Assembly: GCA_963530295.1 (NCBI GenBank)
Contig: CAUSCF010000010.1
Location: forward strand, 1 to 64,000
Length of the DNA stretch: 64,000 bases
From: JABCPE02 sp963530295
GTDB lineage: Bacteria; Bacteroidota; Bacteroidia; Flavobacteriales; Weeksellaceae
Direction of reading: 5' to 3'
Shown one piece after another: positions 8,217 to 16,500 of this stretch. Under the pieces are notes generated by a model. That model did not search any database, was not told the DNA's origin, and saw only the letters and a list, made by a program, of their open reading frames with translations. The position numbers and the translations under genes are program-made. How positions within the stretch are numbered: position 1 is the stretch's first letter; each line of letters opens with the position of its first letter.

Positions 8217-8332
8217 AATAACAACAATGAAAACAAATAAAATCATAAAAATCTCTAAACACCCTACAAATAGGGCTTTTGTTGTTTCTCATTGTGGCAT
8301 GATATTGCAATAAATTTTATAAAAATGCAAAA

Positions 8333-8356
8333 ATGTTGTCACACATGTTGTCACAC
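8333..8356 (+). repeat. Paired 12-bp sites near the left end
   Basis: ATGTTGTCACAC occurs twice in tandem (8333-8344 and 8345-8356). The same sites (GTTGTCACATAT twice) occur in the same orientation near the right end. They probably bind integrase arms or an excision factor. The second copy overlaps the -33 TTG of the integrase promoter, which suggests autoregulation. The rest of 7998-8398 holds the displaced terminator, the att core and a small CCCTA/TAGGG hairpin (8262-8275); no convincing gene is seen. Confidence 0.65.
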
Positions 8357-8379
8357 ATTAAACAAATCTATATATTTGC
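8348..8379 (+). promoter_or_regulatory. Promoter of integrase and fic
   Basis: TTG at 8348-8350, 20 bases, then TATATTTGC at 8371-8379, a near-ideal Bacteroidota promoter 19 bases before the integrase ATG. Confidence 0.75.
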
Positions 8380-8398
8380 CTAAATAATTTTTATCATC

Positions 8399-9721
8399 AT
8401 GCCAACTGTTCGTTATTTTTTACGCTCATCCAATACAAAGAGCATTATACAAATAGGATTCTCAATTTCAAAAGGAGTATACCCGAGAGTTTCCACAGGC
8501 TTATCCATTAACTCCAAAGATTGGAACAAAACAACCAACCTACCCAAAACCAACAATGCCGAAAATAAAAACATTGTAACTAAGTTAAAAAGTCTTTCAG
8601 TATTCATAGAAACAGAATATAACAATGATTACACAAAAGGTGTAATATTTTCTAATAGCTGGCTAAAAAGTAAGGTAGATGATTTTTTTGGACGCAAAGA
8701 CCCTGAAACAGATGATAGTATATTTTTAAACTACCTAAAAACCTATCTAAAATATAGGGAAATGGACACCCGCACCAAAAAGGCTACTGATAAAAAAATA
8801 GAAGATGTGGGAAAAAAGTTTGAGGAGTTTCAACAATACAAAAAGAAAAAATACCTCATCAAAGAAATAGACGCAAAAACCACGCTTGAGTTTAAGGATT
8901 GGGCAATGAATAAGAGAGATAGACGATTAGCAGAATCCACCACTCAAAGACTATTAAAAAACATTAAAACTGTCTTAATGGATGCCTACAAGAACGATAA
9001 ACCCGTAAGTAGACAAATCATAAAAATGTCTATTCCGTCTGCTAAATCTATTTCGGTATATTTGGACTTTGATGAATTAAAACAAGTTAAAAATATGCCT
9101 ATTGTAGGAAATGAAAACCTAAAACACGCTAGGGATTGGTTCATAATAGGATGCTATACTGGACAAAGAATTTCTGACCTTATGAGGATGAATAAAAAAA
9201 TGATTTGTACCAAAACGGATATAGAGGGGGAAGAGTTTAAATTTATAGAACTAACACAAGAAAAAACAGGGAGCAGGGTAACTATTCCACTAATGGATGA
9301 AGTAGAGGAGATTTTAAACAAATATAATGGAGATTTTCCTCCCGTATTCTCATCTGATAAGAGTAGCAATGACACATTATTTAATAGGTATATAAAAAAA
9401 GTTTGTAAATTAGCAGGGATTAACGAAATAGTAAAAGGGCTGGTATTTAATGAGGAAGAGAACAGAAATGAAATAAAAGACACTGAAAAATACAATCTTA
9501 TTTCCTCCCACACTTGTCGCCGTTCATTTGCTACTAACTTTTACGGAAACCCAAAATTACCTACTCCTATAATCATGGCAATAACAGGACACAAGACTGG
9601 AAAAACATTCTCTGACTATATCAAGAAAGACCCAGCAGACTATGTAATAAGTTCAGCAAGTGTATTCAAAGAACTATCAAAAGAAAGAAAAGAAAAAGAA
9701 AACCAAAGAAATACAATCTAA
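8399..9721 (+). CDS. Tyrosine recombinase (integrase)
   Basis: Site-specific recombinase expected to integrate and excise the element at tRNA-Cys. It is 440 residues. An N-terminal arm-binding region (about 1-100) and a SAM-like core-binding domain (about 110-210) precede the catalytic domain. Catalytic residues are visible: Arg in GCYTGQRISDL (about 255-265), His-x-x-Arg in SSHTCRRSF (about 369-377), His in ITGHKTGKTF (about 393-402) and Tyr in FSDYIK (about 402-407). It is the first gene inside the left end, as in most tRNA-targeted elements, and is probably cotranscribed with fic (3-base gap). Confidence 0.93.
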   Translation: MPTVRYFLRSSNTKSIIQIGFSISKGVYPRVSTGLSINSKDWNKTTNLPKTNNAENKNIVTKLKSLSVFIETEYNNDYTKGVIFSNSWLKSKVDDFFGRKDPETDDSIFLNYLKTYLKYREMDTRTKKATDKKIEDVGKKFEEFQQYKKKKYLIKEIDAKTTLEFKDWAMNKRDRRLAESTTQRLLKNIKTVLMDAYKNDKPVSRQIIKMSIPSAKSISVYLDFDELKQVKNMPIVGNENLKHARDWFIIGCYTGQRISDLMRMNKKMICTKTDIEGEEFKFIELTQEKTGSRVTIPLMDEVEEILNKYNGDFPPVFSSDKSSNDTLFNRYIKKVCKLAGINEIVKGLVFNEEENRNEIKDTEKYNLISSHTCRRSFATNFYGNPKLPTPIIMAITGHKTGKTFSDYIKKDPADYVISSASVFKELSKERKEKENQRNTI

Positions 9722-9724
9722 ACA

Positions 9725-10459
9725 ATGAATTATACAGAAATAGACCAGTTAAAAAACGAACTGGACAAATACAGAAACTTATTTCAAGGTAAGGTATCCA
9801 AAGCCTTTGATATAGAATATACCCATGAAAGTAATAAAATAGAAGGTAATACACTGACCCTACAAGAAACTGCTATTGTAGTAGAAAAAGGTTTAACCAT
9901 AGGGGGAAAAACACTAAACGAACATTTAGAAGCTATAAACCACGCCCATGCTGTAGACTATATAAAAGACTTAGCAAAGAGCCTAGAGCCTATAACGGAA
10001 AGGGATATACTCCAAATCCACGCCCTTATTTTGCAGGGAATAGACAAAGACAATGCAGGTCGCTATAGAAGTGTCCCCGTGATGATACTAGGCTCAGAAC
10101 ATATGCCACCCCAACCCTTTTTACTACAAAAGGAAATGGAAGAAATGATGAGGTTTTATAATGAAAATAGAGAAACGATGCACCCCGTAGAATTAGCCTC
10201 AGAAATGCACCAAAGACTGGTTTATATACACCCTTTCACAGACGGGAATGGTAGAACCTCACGCCTACTGATGAATTTAATTCTACTAAAACATGGCTAC
10301 CCTATCGCAATATTAAAAGGAGATGCAGAAAACCGATTAAAATACTATACTGCACTAGAAACAGCAAGCATAGAAAAAGATTTAACCCCATTTAAAACCC
10401 TCATTGCAGAAGTAGTAACTCAAACCCTCAAAAAGATAATAAGCACTGTAAAAGGTTAG
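9725..10459 (+). CDS. Fic-domain protein (predicted AMP-transferase)
   Basis: Fic enzymes transfer AMP or other nucleotide parts to hydroxyl groups of target proteins. The full active motif HPFTDGNGRTSR is present near residues 168-179. The N-terminal segment ESNKIEGNTLT (about residues 36-46) fits the (S/T)xxxE(G/N) inhibitory helix, so this is a self-inhibited (class II type) Fic protein. No separate antitoxin is needed or seen. It is 244 residues, 3 bases after the integrase, and is followed by a terminator. The target is unknown; roles in toxin-like growth arrest or phage response are inference only. Confidence 0.88.
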   Translation: MNYTEIDQLKNELDKYRNLFQGKVSKAFDIEYTHESNKIEGNTLTLQETAIVVEKGLTIGGKTLNEHLEAINHAHAVDYIKDLAKSLEPITERDILQIHALILQGIDKDNAGRYRSVPVMILGSEHMPPQPFLLQKEMEEMMRFYNENRETMHPVELASEMHQRLVYIHPFTDGNGRTSRLLMNLILLKHGYPIAILKGDAENRLKYYTALETASIEKDLTPFKTLIAEVVTQTLKKIISTVKG

Positions 10460-10487
10460 ATAATCAAATATTATTAATAAAAAAAAG

Positions 10488-10516
10488 ACACCCTAAAAAA
10501 GGGTGTTTATTTTTTA
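10488..10516 (+). terminator. Terminator after fic
   Basis: ACACCC, a 7-base A-rich loop and GGGTGT, then TTATTTTTT. Confidence 0.8.
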
Positions 10517-10680
10517 AACCCTTTATTACAGGGTGATTTTAAATATTGTTTAACATATTAAAGATGAAAAAACAACACTAAAAAATATAACTCATTGATT
10601 TTCAGAAACATATCCAAGGTATGGATATCTTCTACAAGAAAAATTAAAATTTAACCTAATTATCTGTAATTTTGTAGTGA

Positions 10681-10895
10681 TAAAAAAACAAAGGCAATTA
10701 TTAAATAAATCACCTTTGTTGAAGTTTTTTCTTTTATTCCGCGAAAGTTTGGCGACCCAACGGAATAATGGAACAACCCTACAAGGATATTGGAAGGGAA
10801 CGCCCTTTTTATATACTTATAGGATGATCAAACTATATATTAAATGACTATTATTTTAATAGTTAAAACAATAGTGCTTTTGATATATCAGATTT
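10681..10895 (-). ncRNA. Candidate structured RNA or replication origin
   Basis: The 550-base gap after fic holds no gene until 11012 but is full of structure. On the minus strand a promoter-like site (TATATTTGC, 10910-10902) would start an RNA near 10895. It would contain an 8-bp stem (10734-10741 with 10761-10768) enclosing a smaller TTGG/CCAA stem. It would end at AACAAAGG/CCTTTGTT followed by T residues (10720-10681), a good terminator. On the plus strand the same region also ends in a hairpin with a T run (10793-10810), so orientation is not certain. A double-strand origin for the nearby Rep-like protein is the main alternative. Confidence 0.4.
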
Positions 10896-10901
10896 GACAC
10901 T

Positions 10902-10945
10902 GCAAATATATATCTGACCTTTCGCTTTTGCAAATTTTAAGGTCA
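10902..10945 (-). promoter_or_regulatory. Minus-strand promoter with candidate operator
   Basis: TTG (10933-10931), 20 bases, TATATTTGC (10910-10902) on the minus strand. The 7-bp inverted repeat TGACCTT (10915-10921) / AAGGTCA (10939-10945) brackets the -33 element, a plausible operator for one of the element's helix-turn-helix proteins. Confidence 0.45.
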
Positions 10946-11011
10946 AAATATTTTATAGAAAAAACACAATTAACTGATTATCATATAAAAAATATAAAAT
11001 AACATAAACAC

Positions 11012-11191
11012 ATGATTAAAACAAACAGATTTTTATCAATCAAAGAAGTAAGTGAGTATATAAAAATACTTGTTATGAGAATTAGAAAACTAAAACGAAG
11101 GAGTAAAATACCTATCACAAAAATAGACAAAAAACCAATATTTGATATGGAGAATATAAACGAATGTATAAAATCTAAAAAAGTAATATAG
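11012..11191 (+). CDS. Small excisionase-like DNA-binding protein
   Basis: A 59-residue protein starting at the ATG of MIKTNRFLSIKEVSEYIK. The pattern FLSIKEVSEYI..., a basic stretch (RIRKLKRRSKIP) and IDKKPIFDMENINECIKS matches the winged helix of the MerR/excisionase (HTH_17) family at its minimal size. The N-terminal recognition part is atypical. Position between the origin-like region and the next helix-turn-helix gene (3-base gap) supports a role in excision or regulation. Function is inferred from fold pattern and context. Confidence 0.6.
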   Translation: MIKTNRFLSIKEVSEYIKILVMRIRKLKRRSKIPITKIDKKPIFDMENINECIKSKKVI

Positions 11192-11193
11192 AC

Positions 11194-11502
11194 ATGAAAC
11201 ATATCCAATTTATAGGTATAACACCTACCGACCTACTTAACGAAATAGACAAACGAATAGCAACACTGAAAAAGGAACTTCTAAAAGAGTTTCAACCCAA
11301 AGAACCAACAGAATTACTTACCCGTGATGAAGTTTGTTCTATGCTAAAAATAAACCGATCTACTCTCCACAGGTGGACGAAAAAAGGAGCATTTTACTCC
11401 TATCCAATTGAAGGACGGGTGTACTACAAAAGAAACGAACTAAATGAAACTTTAAACAAATACAAAACAGGAAAAAATGAAGGAAAAAATGACAAAAAAT
11501 GA
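11194..11502 (+). CDS. Helix-turn-helix (HTH_17-like) protein
   Basis: 102 residues. An N-terminal helical segment (about 10-38, DLLNEIDKRIATLKKELLKEF) is followed by the winged helix LLTRDEVCSMLKINRSTLHRWTKKG and a wing with RVYYKRNELNETLNKYK. Proteins of this layout are common in Bacteroidota integrative elements and act as excisionases or control factors. It starts 3 bases after the 59-residue gene and overlaps the downstream Rep-like gene, so the three probably form one operon. Confidence 0.8.
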   Translation: MKHIQFIGITPTDLLNEIDKRIATLKKELLKEFQPKEPTELLTRDEVCSMLKINRSTLHRWTKKGAFYSYPIEGRVYYKRNELNETLNKYKTGKNEGKNDKK

Positions 11503-12529
11503 GACTTTTTATTACAACAAAAAAAGATTTAATAAAAATAATGTTAAACCCTCACGAAATAATATGAAAAATTTAATTGTTAATAACCCTCAAAATCAAT
11601 TTCTGATGTTAGACCATATAAAAATGCTGACTGATAATCCAGAAATTATCAAAAGGCTAGCGGAACACCCCGATTTTAAAAAGAAATATTATAGAGGAAG
11701 AACTGCAAAATATGAATATCTTAAAATCCACAAAAAATATAAGGGGAAAATAAAATTAGTGTTTAATGTTATTTTTGGGAGTGATCATGATATTATTGAC
11801 TACAATTATGTGAAAATAAGCATATTTCCTCATTTTCATTACAACCATTACAAGCATAATGGTAATGATTTGAATAAAACAAATTGTATAAATTCCCTTT
11901 ATGAGATATTGGATATTTTAGGAATAAAAGAAAGTGAATATATTGATTTCAAAATTATTAATTTAGAAGTAGGGCTTAATCTTTATCTAGAAACAGATGT
12001 AAGGGATTTCATAGAAAACATTAAACTGTATAAAACAACCCCTTTCAAAGAAAATAAAGATTATAAATACTATAAAATTTCTGATACAACGAGTTATAAA
12101 AATATAAAAATCTATGCTAAAGGATTGCAGCATGAAAAGAACCCCAAATATAAAATTCCTATTAACACGGTAAGATTTGAGATAAGAAGCAATCAAAGAA
12201 AATATATTAAAAAGACACTAAAAATATATTCTCTCAATGATTTATTAGATGAAAATAAATATTCAATTTTCTCAGATCAACTGCTAAAAGAATGGGATAA
12301 TGTACTAAAGTTAAACAATGACAAGCATTTAGAAGGATTACACATAACTCCTGCAAAAGCAAAATTTATCACTGATGCACAAAAAATAGAATTTTGGGAA
12401 CAATTATCCAAGAAACGATATATCAATAATAATAGAAAAAAATATTATAATTATACTAAGGATGCTTTATACAGCCATACAAAAATAAAAGAGAAAATAA
12501 AAGGAAAACTACAATCTTTACTTCTATGA
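11477..12529 (+). CDS. Rep-like protein (possible rolling-circle initiator)
   Basis: 350 residues with very AT-rich codons. No definite family is recognised. The layout resembles filamentous-phage/CRI-type replication initiators: an early ISIFPHFHYNHY segment containing an HUH-like H-F-H, then FKIINLEVGLNL, then KIYAKGLQ, then NTVRFEIRSNQRKYIKKTL followed by SLNDLL. This is an inference from pattern only. Its start overlaps the previous gene by 26 bases; an in-frame ATG at 11489 is an alternative. If it is a Rep, the element can replicate after excision. Confidence 0.55.
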   Translation: MKEKMTKNETFYYNKKRFNKNNVKPSRNNMKNLIVNNPQNQFLMLDHIKMLTDNPEIIKRLAEHPDFKKKYYRGRTAKYEYLKIHKKYKGKIKLVFNVIFGSDHDIIDYNYVKISIFPHFHYNHYKHNGNDLNKTNCINSLYEILDILGIKESEYIDFKIINLEVGLNLYLETDVRDFIENIKLYKTTPFKENKDYKYYKISDTTSYKNIKIYAKGLQHEKNPKYKIPINTVRFEIRSNQRKYIKKTLKIYSLNDLLDENKYSIFSDQLLKEWDNVLKLNNDKHLEGLHITPAKAKFITDAQKIEFWEQLSKKRYINNNRKKYYNYTKDALYSHTKIKEKIKGKLQSLLL

Positions 12530-12637
12530 TAAAGGTGGAAAAATACTTAATTTATAATCATTACTTAAATGGGTAATTAAACTACCTAATTTTTTATCAA
12601 TATAATAACAGGGGATACCAAAAAGATTGGTCAAATT

Positions 12638-12671
12638 TAGGGGGCTTCGGGGGATAGTAGATAGCCCCCTA
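12638..12671 (-). terminator. GC-rich hairpin at the end of the kinase operon
   Basis: AGGGGGCT and AGCCCCCT form an 8-bp stem with a 16-base loop, unusually GC-rich for its surroundings, 4 bases past the kinase stop codon. The T run is weak, so termination is likely but not certain. The rest of 12530-12674 shows no gene. Confidence 0.5.
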
Positions 12672-12674
12672 TAC

Positions 12675-14624
12675 CTATCCCCTTTTAGCTCCAAAGATTT
12701 TATCTTTATTAGTATCTATATAATAATAGTATTTTTGATAAAGTGTTTTATATGAATAATCTTTTTCTGATTCTGTTTTTATTTTAACAAGAACTATAAT
12801 AGTATCTCCATGTCTCTCCACTATTTCTGATTCTAATAAATCATATTTTAGATATTGAAATCTAGAATTATATTCATTTATACCACTTGTTATTGTATAT
12901 TTATCTTTGGGATCTTTATCATCAAGAAAAAACTGAACTTCATCCGCAAAATATACATCTAAATTTTTTCCATTAGATAAATCTTCAAAATATCTGCTCA
13001 AGAAACTTTTATAATAATCATTATATTTTAATAATTCGTTCTTTGTATCTTCTTTTGACACACCAACTGTATCTGTAAGTATCAAAGACTTTTGAGTATT
13101 AGTATTTTGGGGTAACTCTGTTGAAATAGTGTCCATGAGAATTTCTTCACTATCCTTTATATTCTCTTCAGCATGGTCATTATCAGGCACATAACGACTA
13201 GTTAAAGTATTGGATAAAATAAACCAAGAAAGCAAAGCAATAATAATGAGTAAGAGTATAATGATGTAAACCTTAAAATTTTTTGAAAAGTTAGCAGAAG
13301 GAGCAGAATTACTCTCTTCTCGCTTATTTTCCTGTTTTTCAAGTATTTCCGCTCGATTGTTTTGATAAACATTATCAATATCATCCAATCTTATTTCATA
13401 TTCTTTCTGATTCTGATTCAGGTAGAATGATTTGGTTTTTCCATTACCTACCAAAATTATTCTCTTAGAAGAATACTGATTGATGTCCAGCTCTATAGGT
13501 GTTTTTCCTAAAAAATTACTCTCTACAACTGATGTGTGATACACCTCTACTCCTTGTGGAACTGATTTTATAATGAATTTAAAATTATCAACTGGGGATT
13601 GCTTAGACAGAGAAATACTCCCTTTTGTTGATTCAGCAGGTATTTCTTTCATTCCCTCTATATCTGATTGAGCAGGGTTCTCTCTTTTAATTTCAATATC
13701 ATGTTCCCCTGCATAAACATTAATTCTTTCTCTATCAGGAGAACTCATATTACTTAATAGATTATCAAGATAGAAATTTAATGATCTTTCATTTATATTT
13801 CTCAATCTTCTAACCAATTCTGATGATTGTGGATTTAATAAGTCTTTTGATTTAAATAAAAAATTATCCTCATCATTAAATCCTCCTCTCAAATCTTTAT
13901 TCCAAAGAGTTTTATCATATTTCAATGCTTCTAATGAGGTTAATAACAACCAAAAAGAAAATCTATCTATCAGGGGATTATAATCTGACATATTTCTTTT
14001 AGGATGCTGAAAAGAAGGATGTCCTTTTTCTATTGCTTGTTCTCCTTTAAGTGTAGGAATATACATAGCATCATAATCTACTAATTTTAGCTTTATACCC
14101 CCATTATTGGCTTGTTCCACTAAAACATTTCCTGACTGAATATCTCCATGAGCTATGTCTTTTGCTTCTAAATCATGACTTAGCTCTACCAGCTTATTTT
14201 GTAATTCTGATATTTTCTGATTATCATTAATAATAAAAGATACATAATCATTAAGTTTCTGACCATGAGACCATTCTAAAAGTATAATAGGATATAGGTT
14301 ACCTTTTATTTTAATACCTTCTTTATGGAGTGTATTTTTACAAAGCCAATCTACAGAAAAGTTTTCTAAGTAATTGGAAATATTCTCTATTCTATTGATA
14401 TTTTCCTGTTTTCCTCCACTTAAAAAGCATCTTAAAGCATACTCTTTCCCTGATTTTGAATTTCTAATTTTAAAAATTCCTGCAAATGCTCCTGACCCAA
14501 AACTAAAAATCTTAATCGGGGAAGTTTTACTTGGTATAAACTCATAAGCATCTGGAAGATTCAGAATAGAAGAACCATTTTTCCTGATTTCATTTTCATA
14601 TTCTGAGATGAGTGGATAGTTCAT
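12675..14624 (-). CDS. Transmembrane serine/threonine protein kinase (YegI-like)
   Basis: 649 residues. The N-terminal kinase domain (about 35-290) has the loop GSGAFAG (43-49), the beta-3 motif YALRCF with Arg65 where Lys is canonical, the catalytic loop AHGDIQSGN (about 155-163), the metal site VDYDAMYIP (about 182-190) and GHPSFQHP. These variants are, from memory, usual in the YegI-like family of TerY-P triads. Then come a PEGA-like segment (about 346-415), one membrane span (about 451-472) and a C-terminal NTF2-like region (about 520-645), probably periplasmic. It is last in the operon and overlaps the PP2C gene by 4 bases (ATGA). Confidence 0.85.
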   Translation of the reverse strand: MNYPLISEYENEIRKNGSSILNLPDAYEFIPSKTSPIKIFSFGSGAFAGIFKIRNSKSGKEYALRCFLSGGKQENINRIENISNYLENFSVDWLCKNTLHKEGIKIKGNLYPIILLEWSHGQKLNDYVSFIINDNQKISELQNKLVELSHDLEAKDIAHGDIQSGNVLVEQANNGGIKLKLVDYDAMYIPTLKGEQAIEKGHPSFQHPKRNMSDYNPLIDRFSFWLLLTSLEALKYDKTLWNKDLRGGFNDEDNFLFKSKDLLNPQSSELVRRLRNINERSLNFYLDNLLSNMSSPDRERINVYAGEHDIEIKRENPAQSDIEGMKEIPAESTKGSISLSKQSPVDNFKFIIKSVPQGVEVYHTSVVESNFLGKTPIELDINQYSSKRIILVGNGKTKSFYLNQNQKEYEIRLDDIDNVYQNNRAEILEKQENKREESNSAPSANFSKNFKVYIIILLLIIIALLSWFILSNTLTSRYVPDNDHAEENIKDSEEILMDTISTELPQNTNTQKSLILTDTVGVSKEDTKNELLKYNDYYKSFLSRYFEDLSNGKNLDVYFADEVQFFLDDKDPKDKYTITSGINEYNSRFQYLKYDLLESEIVERHGDTIIVLVKIKTESEKDYSYKTLYQKYYYYIDTNKDKIFGAKRG

Positions 14625-15676
14625 TTTGTGTCCGTTTTTATAGTATCTATATTTTTTTCTAATTTAACTTGAGGTTTTTCTATGAAAGCCTTTTCTTTAA
14701 TATTAATTCTTTTTTGGATCTTACCACTATATAATAAATACCCTATACCAAGAATAAAAAGCACGAGTATAATTGTAGCATATCCTAATATTTTTTTTGA
14801 TACCTTATGCTTTTTCTGTAAATCAGATACAATTATATCCCGCTCATATTGTTGTTTTTCTTCCTTGTTTTTATCTTTAAAATCATTATTAAAATTAATA
14901 ATTGGCGTTTCCACCTTAGGAAAAGAAAAATCTTTTGGAGGGTGTATATTTTGCTCTTCAGATTTGGCATTAGGCTCTATAACACATATCGTTATATCAT
15001 CTTCTTCTAACCTTTTGGCTTCCCATTCTGAAATAATATAATCCTTAAAACTTTCAAAATCTTCTAAATGCAGAATTTTATCTATAATATTGTTATCTCT
15101 TAATGTCAGTCTTGCAACAGCATCTGTCATCAAAATAATCTTGTCATTTTCTTTAATAGATAGTTTGCCAGACCTAAACTGTTCTTGTTTCACCTGATGA
15201 TTAAGAAGCCTCGTAGTGGACAGAAAACCCTTGTCTTTGTCCAATTCTTCTACATTTGAAAAGGGAAAAGACTGTAATCCATCTGTTGTTTTTACAAAAC
15301 CACACACATCTCCAGAAGAAACATATCTTAAAGTATCTTTTCGCACTTCAATCCCCATAAATGTGGCATAACTTCCATCAGCTATTTTGCGGAGTTCCAG
15401 CATTCTTAAAGCAGGATTGGGATTGGGTTCAAATTCTATTTCTGAAAAATCCTGTGCATATTTCTCTAAATCTATTAAGAATTTTTCTATCTCAAATTCA
15501 GGATTCTGAACAAAATTATTAACCAGCATTTCTGCCCAAATTTCAGATTTAAAGCCTTGTGTAGCCCCATCTGAAATAGCAATAACTCCTTTTTCTTCGC
15601 TATAGCAATATTTGTCTTGTATATCACTAAATCCACTGACAGAGCATTTGTGTATTTGTAAAGTTTTTATTTTCAT
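14621..15676 (-). CDS. PP2C-type protein phosphatase with membrane span
   Basis: Metal-dependent Ser/Thr phosphatase expected to reverse the neighbouring kinase. 351 residues. Metal and phosphate motifs are in the family order: AISDGATQG (about 33-41), GSYATFMGI (about 101-109), SSGDVCG (about 119-125), MTDAVAR (about 184-190) and EEDDITICVI (about 225-234). A linker and one transmembrane span (about 291-313) follow, then a short Lys-rich tail. The catalytic domain is therefore cytoplasmic and tethered. It shares one base with the vWA gene and four with the kinase gene, indicating translational coupling. Confidence 0.87.
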   Translation of the reverse strand: MKIKTLQIHKCSVSGFSDIQDKYCYSEEKGVIAISDGATQGFKSEIWAEMLVNNFVQNPEFEIEKFLIDLEKYAQDFSEIEFEPNPNPALRMLELRKIADGSYATFMGIEVRKDTLRYVSSGDVCGFVKTTDGLQSFPFSNVEELDKDKGFLSTTRLLNHQVKQEQFRSGKLSIKENDKIILMTDAVARLTLRDNNIIDKILHLEDFESFKDYIISEWEAKRLEEDDITICVIEPNAKSEEQNIHPPKDFSFPKVETPIINFNNDFKDKNKEEKQQYERDIIVSDLQKKHKVSKKILGYATIILVLFILGIGYLLYSGKIQKRINIKEKAFIEKPQVKLEKNIDTIKTDTK

Positions 15677-16482
15677 TATACCAACTGACTGCCTATATTT
15701 AAGAAATCCATAAGATGCTTAGCATTACCATTGAAAACATAGCCTTTTGCTCCTTGCTTTACATCGTAATTCATAACTCTTGCATTCTTTATCATATTAT
15801 CATTTAATGGCGTAGAAAGGTCAAAAAGCAGCTGAGCATAACTATTCGAATTTTGCATACTTAAAGGGAACAATATACTATCTCCCTCACTTCCTGAAAT
15901 ATGAATATTAAAAACATTTACACCTCCGTAATTTGTGCGTAATGACTTTAAATTATTAACAACTTGTATGAGTCTCTGTTGGTTCATCCCTCCATCTGTT
16001 GCTACTCCATCTGTAATATTGATAACAATTGGAGGATGGCAATCTCTATGGTTACCCCAGTTAATCCATGCCTCACAAATTCTGTAAACATTCTCAAACG
16101 CCTCTGCCATTGGGGTTTGTCCAACTGCTTTAGGAGTAATCCAAACTGGATTTTCATTAGGATTATTAATGGGATTATTAAACACATCCGAAATAGACAC
16201 CACCCAATGGTCTCTAAGATTACCTTCCCATGCAGGTTCTATGCCATTTTTAATAGCTCCATATCCTATAACAGATAATTCAAATCTATTTTTTATTGTT
16301 CCACTAGAATCATAGCATTTTAATCCTGTCTCAAATATAATTTCATTGATGCTTTCTGCTAATTTTTGTGCTTTACTTCCTCCTCCTGAAAAATCATCCG
16401 CCATGGAACCACTCTGATCAAGCATATAAACTATTAAACATGGATTGGTAGAACTAATCTGTAAGGTTTCTATATTATACAT
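15676..16482 (-). CDS. von Willebrand factor A domain protein (TerY-like)
   Basis: 268 residues, a single vWA domain with a complete metal-ion-dependent adhesion site: DQSGSM (about 22-27), the Thr in VGQTPMAEAF (about 121-130) and NITDGVATDGG (about 156-166). There is no signal or membrane span, so it is cytoplasmic. vWA-PP2C-kinase neighbours define the TerY-P triad; E. coli yegL-yegK-yegI is the parallel. It is presumably a scaffold or sensor that binds a partner in a metal-dependent way. No TerC or TerD genes are nearby. Confidence 0.85.
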   Translation of the reverse strand: MYNIETLQISSTNPCLIVYMLDQSGSMADDFSGGGSKAQKLAESINEIIFETGLKCYDSSGTIKNRFELSVIGYGAIKNGIEPAWEGNLRDHWVVSISDVFNNPINNPNENPVWITPKAVGQTPMAEAFENVYRICEAWINWGNHRDCHPPIVINITDGVATDGGMNQQRLIQVVNNLKSLRTNYGGVNVFNIHISGSEGDSILFPLSMQNSNSYAQLLFDLSTPLNDNMIKNARVMNYDVKQGAKGYVFNGNAKHLMDFLNIGSQLV

Positions 16483-16500
16483 TTTAAAGTAAATTTATAA

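Noticed and set aside
8227..8313. 28-codon frame starting MKTNKIIKISKHP just inside the left end
   Set aside because: Too short to support, no promoter, and it runs through the CCCTA/TAGGG hairpin.
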